A DNA stretch of 64,000 bases, taken from Zooshikella ganghwensis DSM 15267 (GTDB taxonomy: Bacteria > Pseudomonadota > Gammaproteobacteria > Pseudomonadales > Zooshikellaceae). This document shows, one piece after another, positions 49,410-59,091 of the stretch (position 1 is the stretch's first letter; each line of letters opens with the position of its first letter). The notes below the pieces were generated by a model. That model was not told the origin of the DNA. It searched no databases and saw only the letters and a list, made by a program, of their open reading frames with translations. The position numbers were made by a program, and so were the translations under genes. The stretch covers positions 1-64,000 of the forward strand of contig NZ_AUAF01000007.1 in NCBI RefSeq assembly GCF_000428585.1, given 5' to 3'.

Positions 49410-50033
49410 ATGAGTACGTATTCATACAAAGATCAAGCATTAGCGCTAGCGGGTGTGTTTCAGGCTGCAAACCTTGTAGAAAAGGTTGCTAAAACAGGTC
49501 AGGCCCCAGAGGATGCTTTAATTACTTCTTTATCCAGTATTTTAAACACATCACCTAACTCAGTGGCAGATGTTTATGAGGGTGCGAGTGGTGTGATGCT
49601 TGGATTACGTGTACTGCGCAGTGTTTTACAAAAAGAAGCATCTTCCATGCAAACAGATACCATTCGTTATGCGTTAACTTTGCTGCACTTAGAGCGCAAG
49701 CTCAGTAAAAATCCAGCCATGTTAACAGAAATAGGCAGCCGCCTTGACAAAATGAAAGACCAAGTCAATCACTTTGCGGTTACCCATGAAAATATTATTG
49801 CGGCTTTTGCCAGCTTGTACCAGGACACTATCAGCACCTTTCGGACCCGGATACAAGTCACTGGTGAAATGCGGCATCTTCAGCAACAGGTAAATGCCGA
49901 TAAAATACGTGCCTGCCTGTTAGCGGGTATACGTGCGGCTATGCTCTGGCATCAGACTGGAGGTAGCCGCTGGCAACTATTACTATCGCGCAGCAAATTA
50001 CTGGGCGGTGTTGAGTCCTGTATTCACGTTTAA
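49410..50033 (+). CDS. hflD: high-frequency lysogenization protein HflD homologue
   Basis: A 207-residue all-helical protein: YKDQALALAGVFQAANLVEKVAKTG at the N-terminus and AGIRAAMLWHQTGGSRWQLLLSRSKLL at the C-terminus, both HflD signatures. In E. coli HflD is a membrane-associated factor that binds phage lambda CII. The native role is unknown. Position between mnmA and purB matches E. coli. Confidence 0.93.
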   Translation: MSTYSYKDQALALAGVFQAANLVEKVAKTGQAPEDALITSLSSILNTSPNSVADVYEGASGVMLGLRVLRSVLQKEASSMQTDTIRYALTLLHLERKLSKNPAMLTEIGSRLDKMKDQVNHFAVTHENIIAAFASLYQDTISTFRTRIQVTGEMRHLQQQVNADKIRACLLAGIRAAMLWHQTGGSRWQLLLSRSKLLGGVESCIHV

Positions 50034-50070
50034 TACACGTTTTGGGTTATATACGTTTTAGCAACTGTGA

Positions 50071-51456
<1,386 letters not shown>

Positions 51457-51529
51457 CAAGTTACTCATAAACGACTGTGTATTCTCTTTATGGGTATTTT
51501 TTTACAAATAACGGGTAATCATTGCCATT

Positions 51530-52693
51530 ATGAATACATTACTGGGTAATATCAGCGCCGCAGAATTTTTGCGTGAGTACTGGCAACAGCGCCCTCTATT
51601 AATACGGCAGGCGTTACCTGCTTATCAGTCACCCGTTTCTCCAGAAGAGCTGGCTGGCTTAGCGATGGAAGATACGGTAGAAGCTCGGCTTGTGGTTAAT
51701 GATGATGAAGCTGAGCCTTGGCAAGTCTGGCATGGTCCATTTTCTGAAGAAGCCTTTTTGAACTTACCTGTAGATAACTGGACCTTATTGGTGCAAGCGG
51801 TTGATCATTGGGTGCCCGAAGTAGCTCAACTGCTTAGCCATTTTGATTTTCTACCTGGCTGGCGGCTGGACGACATTATGGTCAGCTATGCTCGTCCTGG
51901 TGGAGGTGTTGGGCCGCACTATGACCACTACGATGTGTTTTTACTGCAAGCCCGAGGCCGACGAAAGTGGCAGGTAGGTCAACGCTGCACTGTGCAAACA
52001 CCACTCATGACTCATAATGACTTAAAAATAGTAGCGGACTTTCAAACTGCTGAAGAGTGGATTCTAGAACCTGGAGATATGCTCTATTTACCACCAGGTG
52101 TGGCGCATAATGGTATTGGTATAGATGATTGCATGACATTTTCTGTGGGTTTTCGAGCCCCTTCTGCGGCTGAGGTCATTACCCATTTTAGTGATTATGT
52201 TGCAGATAACCTGTCTGATGATAATCGCTATGCTGACCCGGCGCTGTCTCTGCCTGAGCATCCTGGCGAAATTACCCACAGCGCCATTGGGCGTTTAAAA
52301 ACGTTGCTTAGTCAACTAGACGATGAGCAAAAGCTGGTGGAGTGGTTTGGACGTTTTATGACGGAGTCAAAATATAATATGACTCCTGAATTACCCACCA
52401 TTAAACCTACAGACTGTGATGAGCTGGCGGGTCGACTAAAGCAGGGCTACTCGCTGACGGTAGTGACCGGAGCACGGCTGGCTTATAGCGCACTTAATAA
52501 CTGTTGGCAGATTTATGCAGATGGTCAAGTTTTGCAAGCCAGTGAGCAGGTTTCTCCTATTTTGACACGTCTGGAGCGTCGACAGCCTATTGATCAAGCT
52601 GATGTCTCGGAGGCCGATGCAGATACTCTGTTATTACTTACCCAGCTGGTAGCTTTAGGGACATTGGCCTGGAAGCGGAATGATGACTGCTGA
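51530..52693 (+). CDS. roxA: ribosomal protein uL16 arginine 3-hydroxylase (YcfD/RoxA)
   Basis: A 387-residue JmjC/cupin-type 2-oxoglutarate oxygenase. It has FLREYWQQRPLLIRQALP at the N-terminus, ARPGGGVGPHYDHYDVFLLQARGRRKW with iron ligands H130 and D132, and [15 protein letters not shown] with H193. A C-terminal winged-helix domain follows (about 270-387). It hydroxylates Arg81 of ribosomal protein uL16. Its stop overlaps the start of the next gene by 14 bases. Confidence 0.93.
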   Translation: MNTLLGNISAAEFLREYWQQRPLLIRQALPAYQSPVSPEELAGLAMEDTVEARLVVNDDEAEPWQVWHGPFSEEAFLNLPVDNWTLLVQAVDHWVPEVAQLLSHFDFLPGWRLDDIMVSYARPGGGVGPHYDHYDVFLLQARGRRKWQVGQRCTVQTPLMTHNDLKIVADFQTAEEWILEPGDMLYLPPGVAHNGIGIDDCMTFSVGFRAPSAAEVITHFSDYVADNLSDDNRYADPALSLPEHPGEITHSAIGRLKTLLSQLDDEQKLVEWFGRFMTESKYNMTPELPTIKPTDCDELAGRLKQGYSLTVVTGARLAYSALNNCWQIYADGQVLQASEQVSPILTRLERRQPIDQADVSEADADTLLLLTQLVALGTLAWKRNDDC

Positions 52694-53729
52694 GGTTAGC
52701 TCTGCTACTGAAGAGCAAGTGTTATCGTTTATTGCTCACTATAGATGTGCAGGAGTTAACCATAGTGAGCAGGAAATTCTCCTCTGTCCACTACAATCAA
52801 CTATGCACGCTGACTATAGCTGGTTTTTGATTGGCGGTGATTCACCACAAGGCTTGGGGTGGTTTCACCCTGAGCTTTCTACCATTGGGATTTATTTGCC
52901 TTTTGCTGAAGAGAATGGCTCAACGTTCAAAGACTTACTTGAATACCTCATTGCTTATACCCGCGCTGCCGGTGTCAAAATGCTTAAAGCATGTACTCTG
53001 CTCCATTGGTTAAGTTATTATCAAGCTCAGGGGTTTAGCTCGCTAGCCATTGACAGCTTAGGGGTAGATGCGGCTGATTCGGAAAATGTCTTCCTTGGAT
53101 TAGATCTGGCTGCTCCCATTCCATTTGCCTCGATTCCCGATAAGCAAGGTATTGAGGTGATTCATGCTAAGTATCGTCATGACTACCAGCCTCGGGCTAT
53201 CAAGCCAGCTGCAGAAACGGTGACTGCATGTCAGCTTATTCTGGGAGAAGACAGCAAGCTGCAGGTTTGGCATAAGCAGACTGATATTATGTCAGCGCTG
53301 CTGAGCATTGTGGCTCAGGCTGATGAAATAGTGCTGATTTACTCCCCTTTGTTACAACATGAGCTTTTTGCAGATGAGTCCTTTATTCGAGAGTTCTCAA
53401 TGTTTGCTAGACGAAATCCGATTAGCCATGCGCGTATCTTGATCGATGATTGTCGCGCCATTGTCAATTATTCTCATCCATTACTGAGTCTGCAAAAAAG
53501 AATTCCCAGTCTTATAGAAATTCAACAAACTCACCCACAGTACCCTGTAGAAAGTTATGGTTATGTGTTGGTGGATCGTGTGGGCTGGTTAGAGCTGTCT
53601 GATGCCGATTTATTGATTGCTAAGGGATCATTTGCAGACCCAGGAAACGTTAAATTGCGCCAAGAAGGTTTTCAGCGTGCATGGGACAAAAGCTCTAAAC
53701 CAGCAGACTTAAGGAATATCTCATTATGA
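52680..53729 (+). CDS. GNAT-like plus PLD-like (DUF7931) two-domain protein
   Basis: A 349-residue soluble protein. Residues 1-145 look like a diverged GNAT acetyltransferase: SWFLIGGDSPQGLGWF, a helix near LLEYLIAYTRAAGVKML and LSYYQAQGFSSLAID at the end. Residues about 180-345 resemble DUF7931, a phospholipase-D-like fold, with IVLIYSPLLQHELFADE, FARRNPISHARILIDDCRAIV and ESYGYVLVDRVGWLEL, GNVKLRQEGFQRAWDKS. In Pseudomonas I recall the two parts as separate neighbouring genes in the same place, so this may be a fusion. It overlaps roxA by 14 bases and the next gene by 4, so all three are co-transcribed. Function is unknown. Confidence 0.65.
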   Translation: MMTAEVSSATEEQVLSFIAHYRCAGVNHSEQEILLCPLQSTMHADYSWFLIGGDSPQGLGWFHPELSTIGIYLPFAEENGSTFKDLLEYLIAYTRAAGVKMLKACTLLHWLSYYQAQGFSSLAIDSLGVDAADSENVFLGLDLAAPIPFASIPDKQGIEVIHAKYRHDYQPRAIKPAAETVTACQLILGEDSKLQVWHKQTDIMSALLSIVAQADEIVLIYSPLLQHELFADESFIREFSMFARRNPISHARILIDDCRAIVNYSHPLLSLQKRIPSLIEIQQTHPQYPVESYGYVLVDRVGWLELSDADLLIAKGSFADPGNVKLRQEGFQRAWDKSSKPADLRNISL

Positions 53730-54547
53730 TTCGCTTAAGATCAGCTACCTATTTGCTAGTCACTCTGTTGCTAATAAGTCGTTTATCGATAGCTGCAGCG
53801 TTGCAAACATATACCATTGACATGAGACATCGGCTGGCAGATGAGCTAGTTCCCATATTACAGCCTTTGGTGGCTCCTGGAGGGGCTGTCACGTCATACA
53901 ATAATGTTTTGATTATTAAAACAACAGCCAAGAACTTTCAACAGTTGCAGCAAACAGTAAAAAAACTGGATACGCCAATACGCCAACTCTTAATCAGTGT
54001 CAGCTCTGATTCAAGTGTGGTTTATGCCGAGCGTGGAATAGAAGCCGATGTTGATGTGCGAGTGGGTGATGTGACGATTCGAACAGGCGACCGTCATGCA
54101 GCTAGCGACCAAGTTGTTATTCATCATGGCACTCAACGCAGGCAAGATCAGGGGATACAGCAAGTGACTGCACTTGAGGGACAGGCTGCTTTTATTCAAG
54201 TAGGACAAGAGGTACCTGTACATGAACGTACCCAGTGGCCTGGGCATATTGAACAGCGCTCCTCTTATAAGAAAGTGAGCCAAGGCTTTTATGCGACGGT
54301 GAGGCTATCAGGTAATGACTTAGCTACTATTCAGCTAGAGGCTCAGAATAATCGTTTGGCTCGCAATAACTCAGGCAATATTGATATCAATTCAACCAGT
54401 ACGGTTATTCAAGCACCTATTGGGCAGTGGGTTCCTGTAGGTGGCGTTAATAATCAGGCTAATCAGCACAACTCAGGTTTGAATCAACGAGTGTATCGTA
54501 CCCGGGACCAACAGGCTCAGTTTTATATAAAGGTGGACTTTCAGTAA
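53726..54547 (+). CDS. exported secretin-N (NolW-like) domain protein
   Basis: A 273-residue exported protein with a signal peptide (SATYLLVTLLLISRLSIAAA). Next is YTIDMRHRLADELVPILQPLVAPGGAVTSYNNVLIIKTTAKNFQQLQQTVKKLD, the short-domain fold found in N-terminal parts of secretins. The remainder has beta-rich repeats (QVGQEVPVHERTQ, TVRLSGNDLATIQLEAQ) and an Asn/Gln-rich tail. It lacks the secretin pore domain, so it is not a secretin. It may be a pilotin-like or cell-envelope accessory protein. The ATG overlaps the upstream stop by four bases. Confidence 0.75.
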   Translation: MIRLRSATYLLVTLLLISRLSIAAALQTYTIDMRHRLADELVPILQPLVAPGGAVTSYNNVLIIKTTAKNFQQLQQTVKKLDTPIRQLLISVSSDSSVVYAERGIEADVDVRVGDVTIRTGDRHAASDQVVIHHGTQRRQDQGIQQVTALEGQAAFIQVGQEVPVHERTQWPGHIEQRSSYKKVSQGFYATVRLSGNDLATIQLEAQNNRLARNNSGNIDINSTSTVIQAPIGQWVPVGGVNNQANQHNSGLNQRVYRTRDQQAQFYIKVDFQ

Positions 54548-54690
54548 GGCGTCTTAAGGCGCTCGCATATTTGCCCCTCTTTTTTCTGCTTACCATGGGT
54601 TGCACCAGCTCTTGCCCTTTTCTTGTAAGTTAAGACAAATGGACTAGCCTTGTATTGCCACTTACAACCCGGCAAGGAAGGACATTTATT

Positions 54691-55296
54691 ATGGGATTTT
54701 ACACACTCATTGATGCACATGAGGTAAACGCTACCTTCGTAAGTACCAGTGATCAGCAAAAAGAAGGCCAGTTGATATTACATGCTAGTGGTATTGTTCA
54801 AGAGTATGCGACCACGCCTGAATTTTCGCGAGATGAACAATGGACAGGTGGCATCAAGTTTTGTTTAGGGGCTTGGATCGGTCCACTGGGGGCAGGAAAA
54901 CAAAATTATCGAACGGAGCGTTCGTTTTCTAACCTGGCACCACCAAAAGAAGTGGTTATTGCTATGGCTTCTGGAGACAAGACAATTCCAGTGGAGTATA
55001 TTCCTGAACAAAAAAGTCATGCCTTCTTGGCTGCACTCCAAACTGCAAGTCCTCATAAGTCAAGCGGACAAGCTGAACACATGACAGCCTCAGGAAGTTC
55101 ACTGCGCTTGGACTTTAATGAAGCTTATCAAGCCGCATTAAATACACTTATTGCCAAACTACCTGAAGCGAGCTTATTAACTCGTTATGAGCTAGTCATT
55201 GATAAGCAAGTGATGTCATATGTTGGTTTGGTCAAAGGTGCTCCGACTTACGAGCTAGTAGTAACTGTCTCCCTTTCGAGTCCCAAAAAACACTAG
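54691..55296 (+). CDS. unknown cytoplasmic protein
   Basis: A 201-residue protein with no signal peptide, starting at the ATG nine bases after AAGGAAGG; an earlier in-frame TTG would add 12 residues. Features seen are GFYTLIDAHEVNATFVSTSD at the N-terminus, GGIKFCLGAWIGPLGAGKQNY (a Gly-rich segment, not a Walker motif) and a C-terminal RYELVIDKQVMSYVGLVKG. It matches no family I recognise. A terminator follows, so it is a separate unit from the roxA group. Confidence 0.6.
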   Translation: MGFYTLIDAHEVNATFVSTSDQQKEGQLILHASGIVQEYATTPEFSRDEQWTGGIKFCLGAWIGPLGAGKQNYRTERSFSNLAPPKEVVIAMASGDKTIPVEYIPEQKSHAFLAALQTASPHKSSGQAEHMTASGSSLRLDFNEAYQAALNTLIAKLPEASLLTRYELVIDKQVMSYVGLVKGAPTYELVVTVSLSSPKKH

Positions 55297-55305
55297 CTAT
55301 ACCTT

Positions 55306-55340
55306 AATGGGCAGAACTAAGTTCTTGCCCATTGCTTTTC
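55306..55340 (+). terminator. intrinsic terminator of the 54691-55296 gene
   Basis: AATGGGCAGAAC (55306-55317) pairs with GTTC-T-TGCCCATT (55321-55333), with one bulged T and a TAA loop. GCTTTTC follows. Confidence 0.75.
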
Positions 55341-55666
55341 ATGCCAACAAGTAAATCAGGTTGCGTGAGCTGGGTGAGTATTATTCAAATCGATATCCAT
55401 AGTAAAGCCGCTGTCGCCTCTTCTTTACACTTCGATAAAAGATAATCTGAAAATAATTATTTGTAATTTAATTATATTTTCATATGCCAATTTTTTTTAA
55501 CCAAAAAAATCTTAAAAATCATTGGATTACGATGAGCGGTATTTGGGAGTATGATTTGTTTCGCGGAGTTTGTGGGACTTAATTCAAATTAAAAATTTTT
55601 ACAGTCTCGTTACCTTAATATGAAGTTTTAAGATTAAGTATTTGTTATAAATATAAAAAATAATTT
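55341..55666. other. AT-rich region upstream of sigma-54-type promoter
   Basis: About 330 bases without a gene. It precedes the -24/-12 element and is where an enhancer-binding activator would bind. No palindromic upstream site could be settled by eye. Confidence 0.4.
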
Positions 55667-55682
55667 TGGCATCAATGTTGCT
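55667..55682 (+). promoter_or_regulatory. sigma-54 (RpoN) -24/-12 promoter of the PEP-CTERM-like gene
   Basis: TGGCATCAATGTTGCT fits TGGCAC-N5-TTGCW with a single mismatch (T for C at the sixth base), and the GG and GC doublets have exact spacing. The predicted transcript starts about 55693-55695, giving a leader of about 83 bases that contains a perfect hairpin. PEP-CTERM genes in other bacteria are known to be under RpoN with the PrsK/PrsR pair, so the combination is meaningful. The promoter call is from consensus only. Confidence 0.75.
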
Positions 55683-55742
55683 AAATAGTGTCTGCGTTTT
55701 TACATGCGTTTATTCAATATGCATGAAGTTTGGATTAGTAGT

Positions 55743-55760
55743 ATGCACGACGGCGTGCAT
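55743..55760 (+). promoter_or_regulatory. leader hairpin before the PEP-CTERM-like gene
   Basis: ATGCACG-ACGG-CGTGCAT is a perfect seven-base stem with a four-base loop. It ends five bases before the ribosome site (GGAGA) of the 55777 gene. It could affect translation or mRNA stability. No T-tract suitable for termination is present. Confidence 0.55.
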
Positions 55761-55776
55761 TTTATGGAGAGTTATA

Positions 55777-56553
55777 ATGAATAAATTAGCCGCACTATTT
55801 GGAACTGCAGTAGTAGCTCTATCTTCACAAGTAATGGCTTCCCCCCTCGACGCAACGAATATTACCGTTTTTGATGGACAGGGTTCTGGTTCAGGTTGGT
55901 ATGGTACTCAAGAAGATAATGAGGTAGAACCACGCAATGGTTATGGACAGAAGTGGGACTTAGAAGGATTTTTCCAGAAAGGAAATAATGTCAGCATTGT
56001 GAGTGGTTACAACCTGAAAAATGGCGAACAACAAGGCGGTCACCACTGGACTTCTGGCGATATTTTTATCGATATTAATAACGATGTAACCCGTGGCAGT
56101 AGTACATGGTCAAATGGTAATAAAACCGTTAAAAACACTTACGGCTTTGACTATGTATTGGATGTTAACTGGTCTAACCTGACATATGATATTGTTAAGT
56201 TAGATGCAAACTCTTATACAAAAACTTCCTACTTTAAAAATAACCAAGCCGCTAATCCATGGTTGTATGCAGGTGGTGGTGATGTAATCGGTAATGGTGC
56301 TTTCTCTTTAAGCTCACTGACCGACGCCGAGTCAGGTTTCCTAGGTGGAAAACACTACTATGCTAATGGTTTTGATTTAAGCTTTTTAGGTGAAAATGCT
56401 GACTTCAATTTACACTTTACTATGCAGTGCGGTAATGATGACCTCCGTGGTAAAGGTAAAACACCAACTACGCCCGTTCCTGTTCCTTCTGTAGCTGCTT
56501 TAATGGGTATTGGTTTACTCGCTTTAGGTCGTGCACGTCGTCGTAAAAAGTAA
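55777..56553 (+). CDS. secreted protein with PEP-CTERM-like sorting tail
   Basis: A 258-residue exported protein. The ATG follows GGAGA at good spacing; an upstream in-frame ATG-less extension overlaps the promoter and is rejected. A signal peptide (MNKLAALFGTAVVALSSQVMA) precedes a beta-rich, Asn/Gly/Ser/Tyr-rich domain with SGDIFIDINNDVTRG, GFDYVLDVNW and NADFNLHFTMQCGNDDL. The C-terminus is PVPVPSVAALMGIGLLALGRARRRKK: a P-x-P-S motif, hydrophobic helix and Arg/Lys tail. This is the layout of PEP-CTERM signals cleaved by exosortase, with Val in place of Glu. No exosortase gene is in the window. A terminator follows. Confidence 0.82.
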   Translation: MNKLAALFGTAVVALSSQVMASPLDATNITVFDGQGSGSGWYGTQEDNEVEPRNGYGQKWDLEGFFQKGNNVSIVSGYNLKNGEQQGGHHWTSGDIFIDINNDVTRGSSTWSNGNKTVKNTYGFDYVLDVNWSNLTYDIVKLDANSYTKTSYFKNNQAANPWLYAGGGDVIGNGAFSLSSLTDAESGFLGGKHYYANGFDLSFLGENADFNLHFTMQCGNDDLRGKGKTPTTPVPVPSVAALMGIGLLALGRARRRKK

Positions 56554-56592
56554 GTAGCGTGTAGTAATCCATGAACGATATGGGTTAGACCG

Positions 56593-56623
56593 AAAAAGCC
56601 TTGCATTTATGCAAGGCTTTTTT
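56593..56623 (+). terminator. intrinsic terminator of the PEP-CTERM-like gene
   Basis: AAAAGCCTTGCAT (56594-56606) and ATGCAAGGCTTTT (56609-56621) form a perfect 13-bp stem around a TT turn, and the T run extends to 56623. It could also end the opposite-strand transcript. Confidence 0.88.
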
Positions 56624-56808
56624 AGTTTCTATCTATAAAAAAGGAAGTGTTCTGAAGCAGATTTATTTGATACCTTTTTGGGGTGGATAAGAAATATTTA
56701 CATGATTTTCTATTTTAGAGCTTTTCATGAACTAATCATGCCGGTAGTTTTTTACACTTACAAATACTCGCTTAAAATATCATTGTATAATGTATCACTA
56801 ATTTGTCC

Positions 56809-57528
56809 TTATGCTTTCTTCACTTCGTCTATACCTTTCTGTAACTGATTAATTAAGTCGTCAGACGTTTTTTTGCTAAAGGCATAAAACAGCTCAGCTT
56901 CTTTGAGTGTGTAGACTGTACTGAAGTCACTATTTTGCAAGCCATTTTTTTTGATAAACCAACGTGCGACATTTTCTTCATAGGCCCATAAGTCTACTCG
57001 ACCAGTGTTAAGTTTTTTTACCAATGAGTCAGCATTTGATGATGGTTTGATTGAAGCGTCAGGTACGCCAAGCGCTTTTACCAGCTGTTCACCAACATCG
57101 TCACGAATAGTGCCTACGGTATACTTAGCGATATCTTCAGGGGTATTGATTTTTACGTCGTTGTCGTTTTTAGCAAGCAAAACGATTTTAGTTTTGGCGA
57201 TGGGTCCTGCCCATTTAAAGAGAGGTTCTCGTTCTTTAGTACGTGTTGTGGCGAACAGAACATGATTTGGTTCTTCAAGAGTAGCTCGGTACCCCCTTGC
57301 CCAAGGGTAAACTTTGATTTGGCCTCTTTTTACTGGAGAACCTGCTTTGTTAGATGCAGCAATAAGCAAGTCGACAGCAATGCCTTTTAATAGGCCTGAT
57401 GTTTCAAAGTTATAAGGTGGGTATGATTCAGTAATAAACGTTGGTTTATTCAGCTCATTACCATACGATAGTGAACTTAAAAATAATGATAATACTAATG
57501 TTGTAATAGCACCTTTGATATGGAACAT
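56809..57528 (-). CDS. periplasmic substrate-binding protein (SBP_bac_3 family)
   Basis: A 239-residue exported protein with signal peptide MFHIKGAITTLVLSLFLSSLSYG. The SBP_bac_3 fold is shown by FITESYPPYNFETSGLLKGIAVDLLIAASNKAGS, VYPWARGYRATLEE, LFATTRTKEREPLFKWAGPI, TVGTIRDDVGEQLV and VDLWAYEENVARWFIKK. This type often lies outside ABC operons and is thought to bind amino acids or other small solutes. No permease is adjacent. It is related in type, but not closely in sequence, to the interrupted gene at 24430. Confidence 0.88.
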   Translation of the reverse strand: MFHIKGAITTLVLSLFLSSLSYGNELNKPTFITESYPPYNFETSGLLKGIAVDLLIAASNKAGSPVKRGQIKVYPWARGYRATLEEPNHVLFATTRTKEREPLFKWAGPIAKTKIVLLAKNDNDVKINTPEDIAKYTVGTIRDDVGEQLVKALGVPDASIKPSSNADSLVKKLNTGRVDLWAYEENVARWFIKKNGLQNSDFSTVYTLKEAELFYAFSKKTSDDLINQLQKGIDEVKKA

Positions 57529-58323
57529 AACGTTATTCTCCGAGCCTTTATTTGTATATACTTTCGATGAGTTATTTTTGTATACATCTAATTAGGTAAT
57601 TAATGATTTTTGTAGCACACTGCTTTTAATATTCCTTATCATTGCAGATACTTTATGAGTAGTTTAGTTTAATTTAGGCTATGGATTGTGCAAGATGATG
57701 ATAAAAAATAATAGATAAATTATAACTTGAATGCTAATTAATTAAAGCTTTCTTTTTCTTGGTGTCTTTTGGGGTGTGATTTTTTTATGGGTTTTACTTG
57801 CTAAGGCTTTTTTCTTTATGCCTCCTTATGGTGAAAAACTTTCATTGTTAAAGCAAAGAATGGTTTTCTGTTAAGTTAAAGTTGTTTTGTTTGTGCATTA
57901 TGTTGGCGCAGTTTCTATTTTTCGAGCTATTTATTTAAAGCTAAGAATCTTAAGTCATTTAATGGTCTTTCATAACTGGAATCGTATTTAAAACTATATT
58001 TTTATTAAGCCGGTATGTCGGTGTTGGCTGCTTTAATGTATTATAATTGCATATAAAAAAACACTATAATAAAAGTATAAAAAGCACCTATATTGAGAGT
58101 CTGGATATCATGTCATCATTACCCCTTTGTAGGTAATGCATCTCCTGATGTACTTGATGTACTTGATGTACATGAGACAGCTTTTCAGTTATTTTATGGT
58201 ACACATCATAAGTTGCACTTATAATGAATAATTAAAAGAAGTATTTAGCTAGTAAGTGACATACAATAGTTTTATTCATGCTATACCTTAACTACAAGGC
58301 ATAGTATCACTAGGGTACCCACA
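57529..58323. other. 795-bp AT-rich gap
   Basis: No gene is recognised. It carries the promoter of the binding-protein gene on its left, and a short tandem repeat at 58146-58171. Runs such as TATAAT near 58070 could be promoter elements for the gene at 58324. Confidence 0.4.
58146..58171. repeat. three tandem 9-bp repeats (TGATGTACT)
   Basis: TGATGTACT occurs at 58146-58154 and 58155-58163, and TGATGTAC again at 58164-58171, about 150 bases upstream of the 58324 gene. Such runs can vary by slippage. No role is shown. Confidence 0.7.
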
Positions 58324-58779
58324 ATGCATTGGCTAAAAGACTGGCTTGGTTCAAAAGAAGAATCTGGACTCGAGAGAAATGAACAGGCGCACTATAAAAA
58401 TATACGAGAACAAAATAATAAAACGCTGGTAAATTATTTGTTTCAAAAGGTGATTATTCCTCAGCTGTATGAGTTCAAGAGCAAGCTAGCCCTTCATTCT
58501 GAAGTCAAAGTGGTTGATATTCGTTACTATCAACACTCTTGTGAATTACATATTATCCAGCAACTGGCTCAAACAAGACATTTTGTGCTTTCTTTTACCA
58601 CAGACTTAGTGGATAACTTAGTGGTTGTCAGTGCACAGATGAATGAACTACCAATCGCTGAGTGGAGCAATAAGCATTTATTTATTATGTCTGTTCAAAA
58701 AAGTGACATACAACTGTTACTATCAGAGTTTACGAAAAGTCTCGATTGTGAAGCCCAGTTTCACCCTGATAGCAATTGA
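58324..58779 (+). CDS. unknown soluble protein
   Basis: A 151-residue protein, no signal peptide or membrane helix. The N-terminal third is charged (WLKDWLGSKEESGLERNEQAHYKNIREQ), then alternating strands (VKVVDIRYYQHSCELHIIQQL, HFVLSFTTDLVDNLVVVSAQM). The start ATG has no strong ribosome site. It lies in the accessory region, in the same direction as the large secreted protein, with 310 bases between them. No family is recognised. Confidence 0.55.
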   Translation: MHWLKDWLGSKEESGLERNEQAHYKNIREQNNKTLVNYLFQKVIIPQLYEFKSKLALHSEVKVVDIRYYQHSCELHIIQQLAQTRHFVLSFTTDLVDNLVVVSAQMNELPIAEWSNKHLFIMSVQKSDIQLLLSEFTKSLDCEAQFHPDSN

Positions 58780-59091
58780 GTTGTTATCCCGTGCCATGCG
58801 CGCTGGTCTATCCCTCCTAAGTTAGCAGGGCAACCCCTTTTAAAGGTATCTGTAATAACTGTCTTATTACTTTACATTTACATCACAAATAAATATGTGG
58901 TGAGCACTGCTATAGGTGTTTTTGCCTGTAAAGGATGAGCATCTTACGAGTCTTATTAAATAGCAGGCATTATGTTTGCTTAATTTTCGTGAAAAAACTT
59001 CATAATACAAAGAGATTAAGTCATCGCTCTTTATGGCTGTATTTTTACAAATAAAAATAAATACTCAGTGGCCATTCTGGTGATGGGTGTA

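Noticed and set aside
53726-54547. Full secretin of a type II or III secretion system
   Set aside because: Only the short N-terminal-type domain is present; the pore domain is absent and no secretion genes are near.
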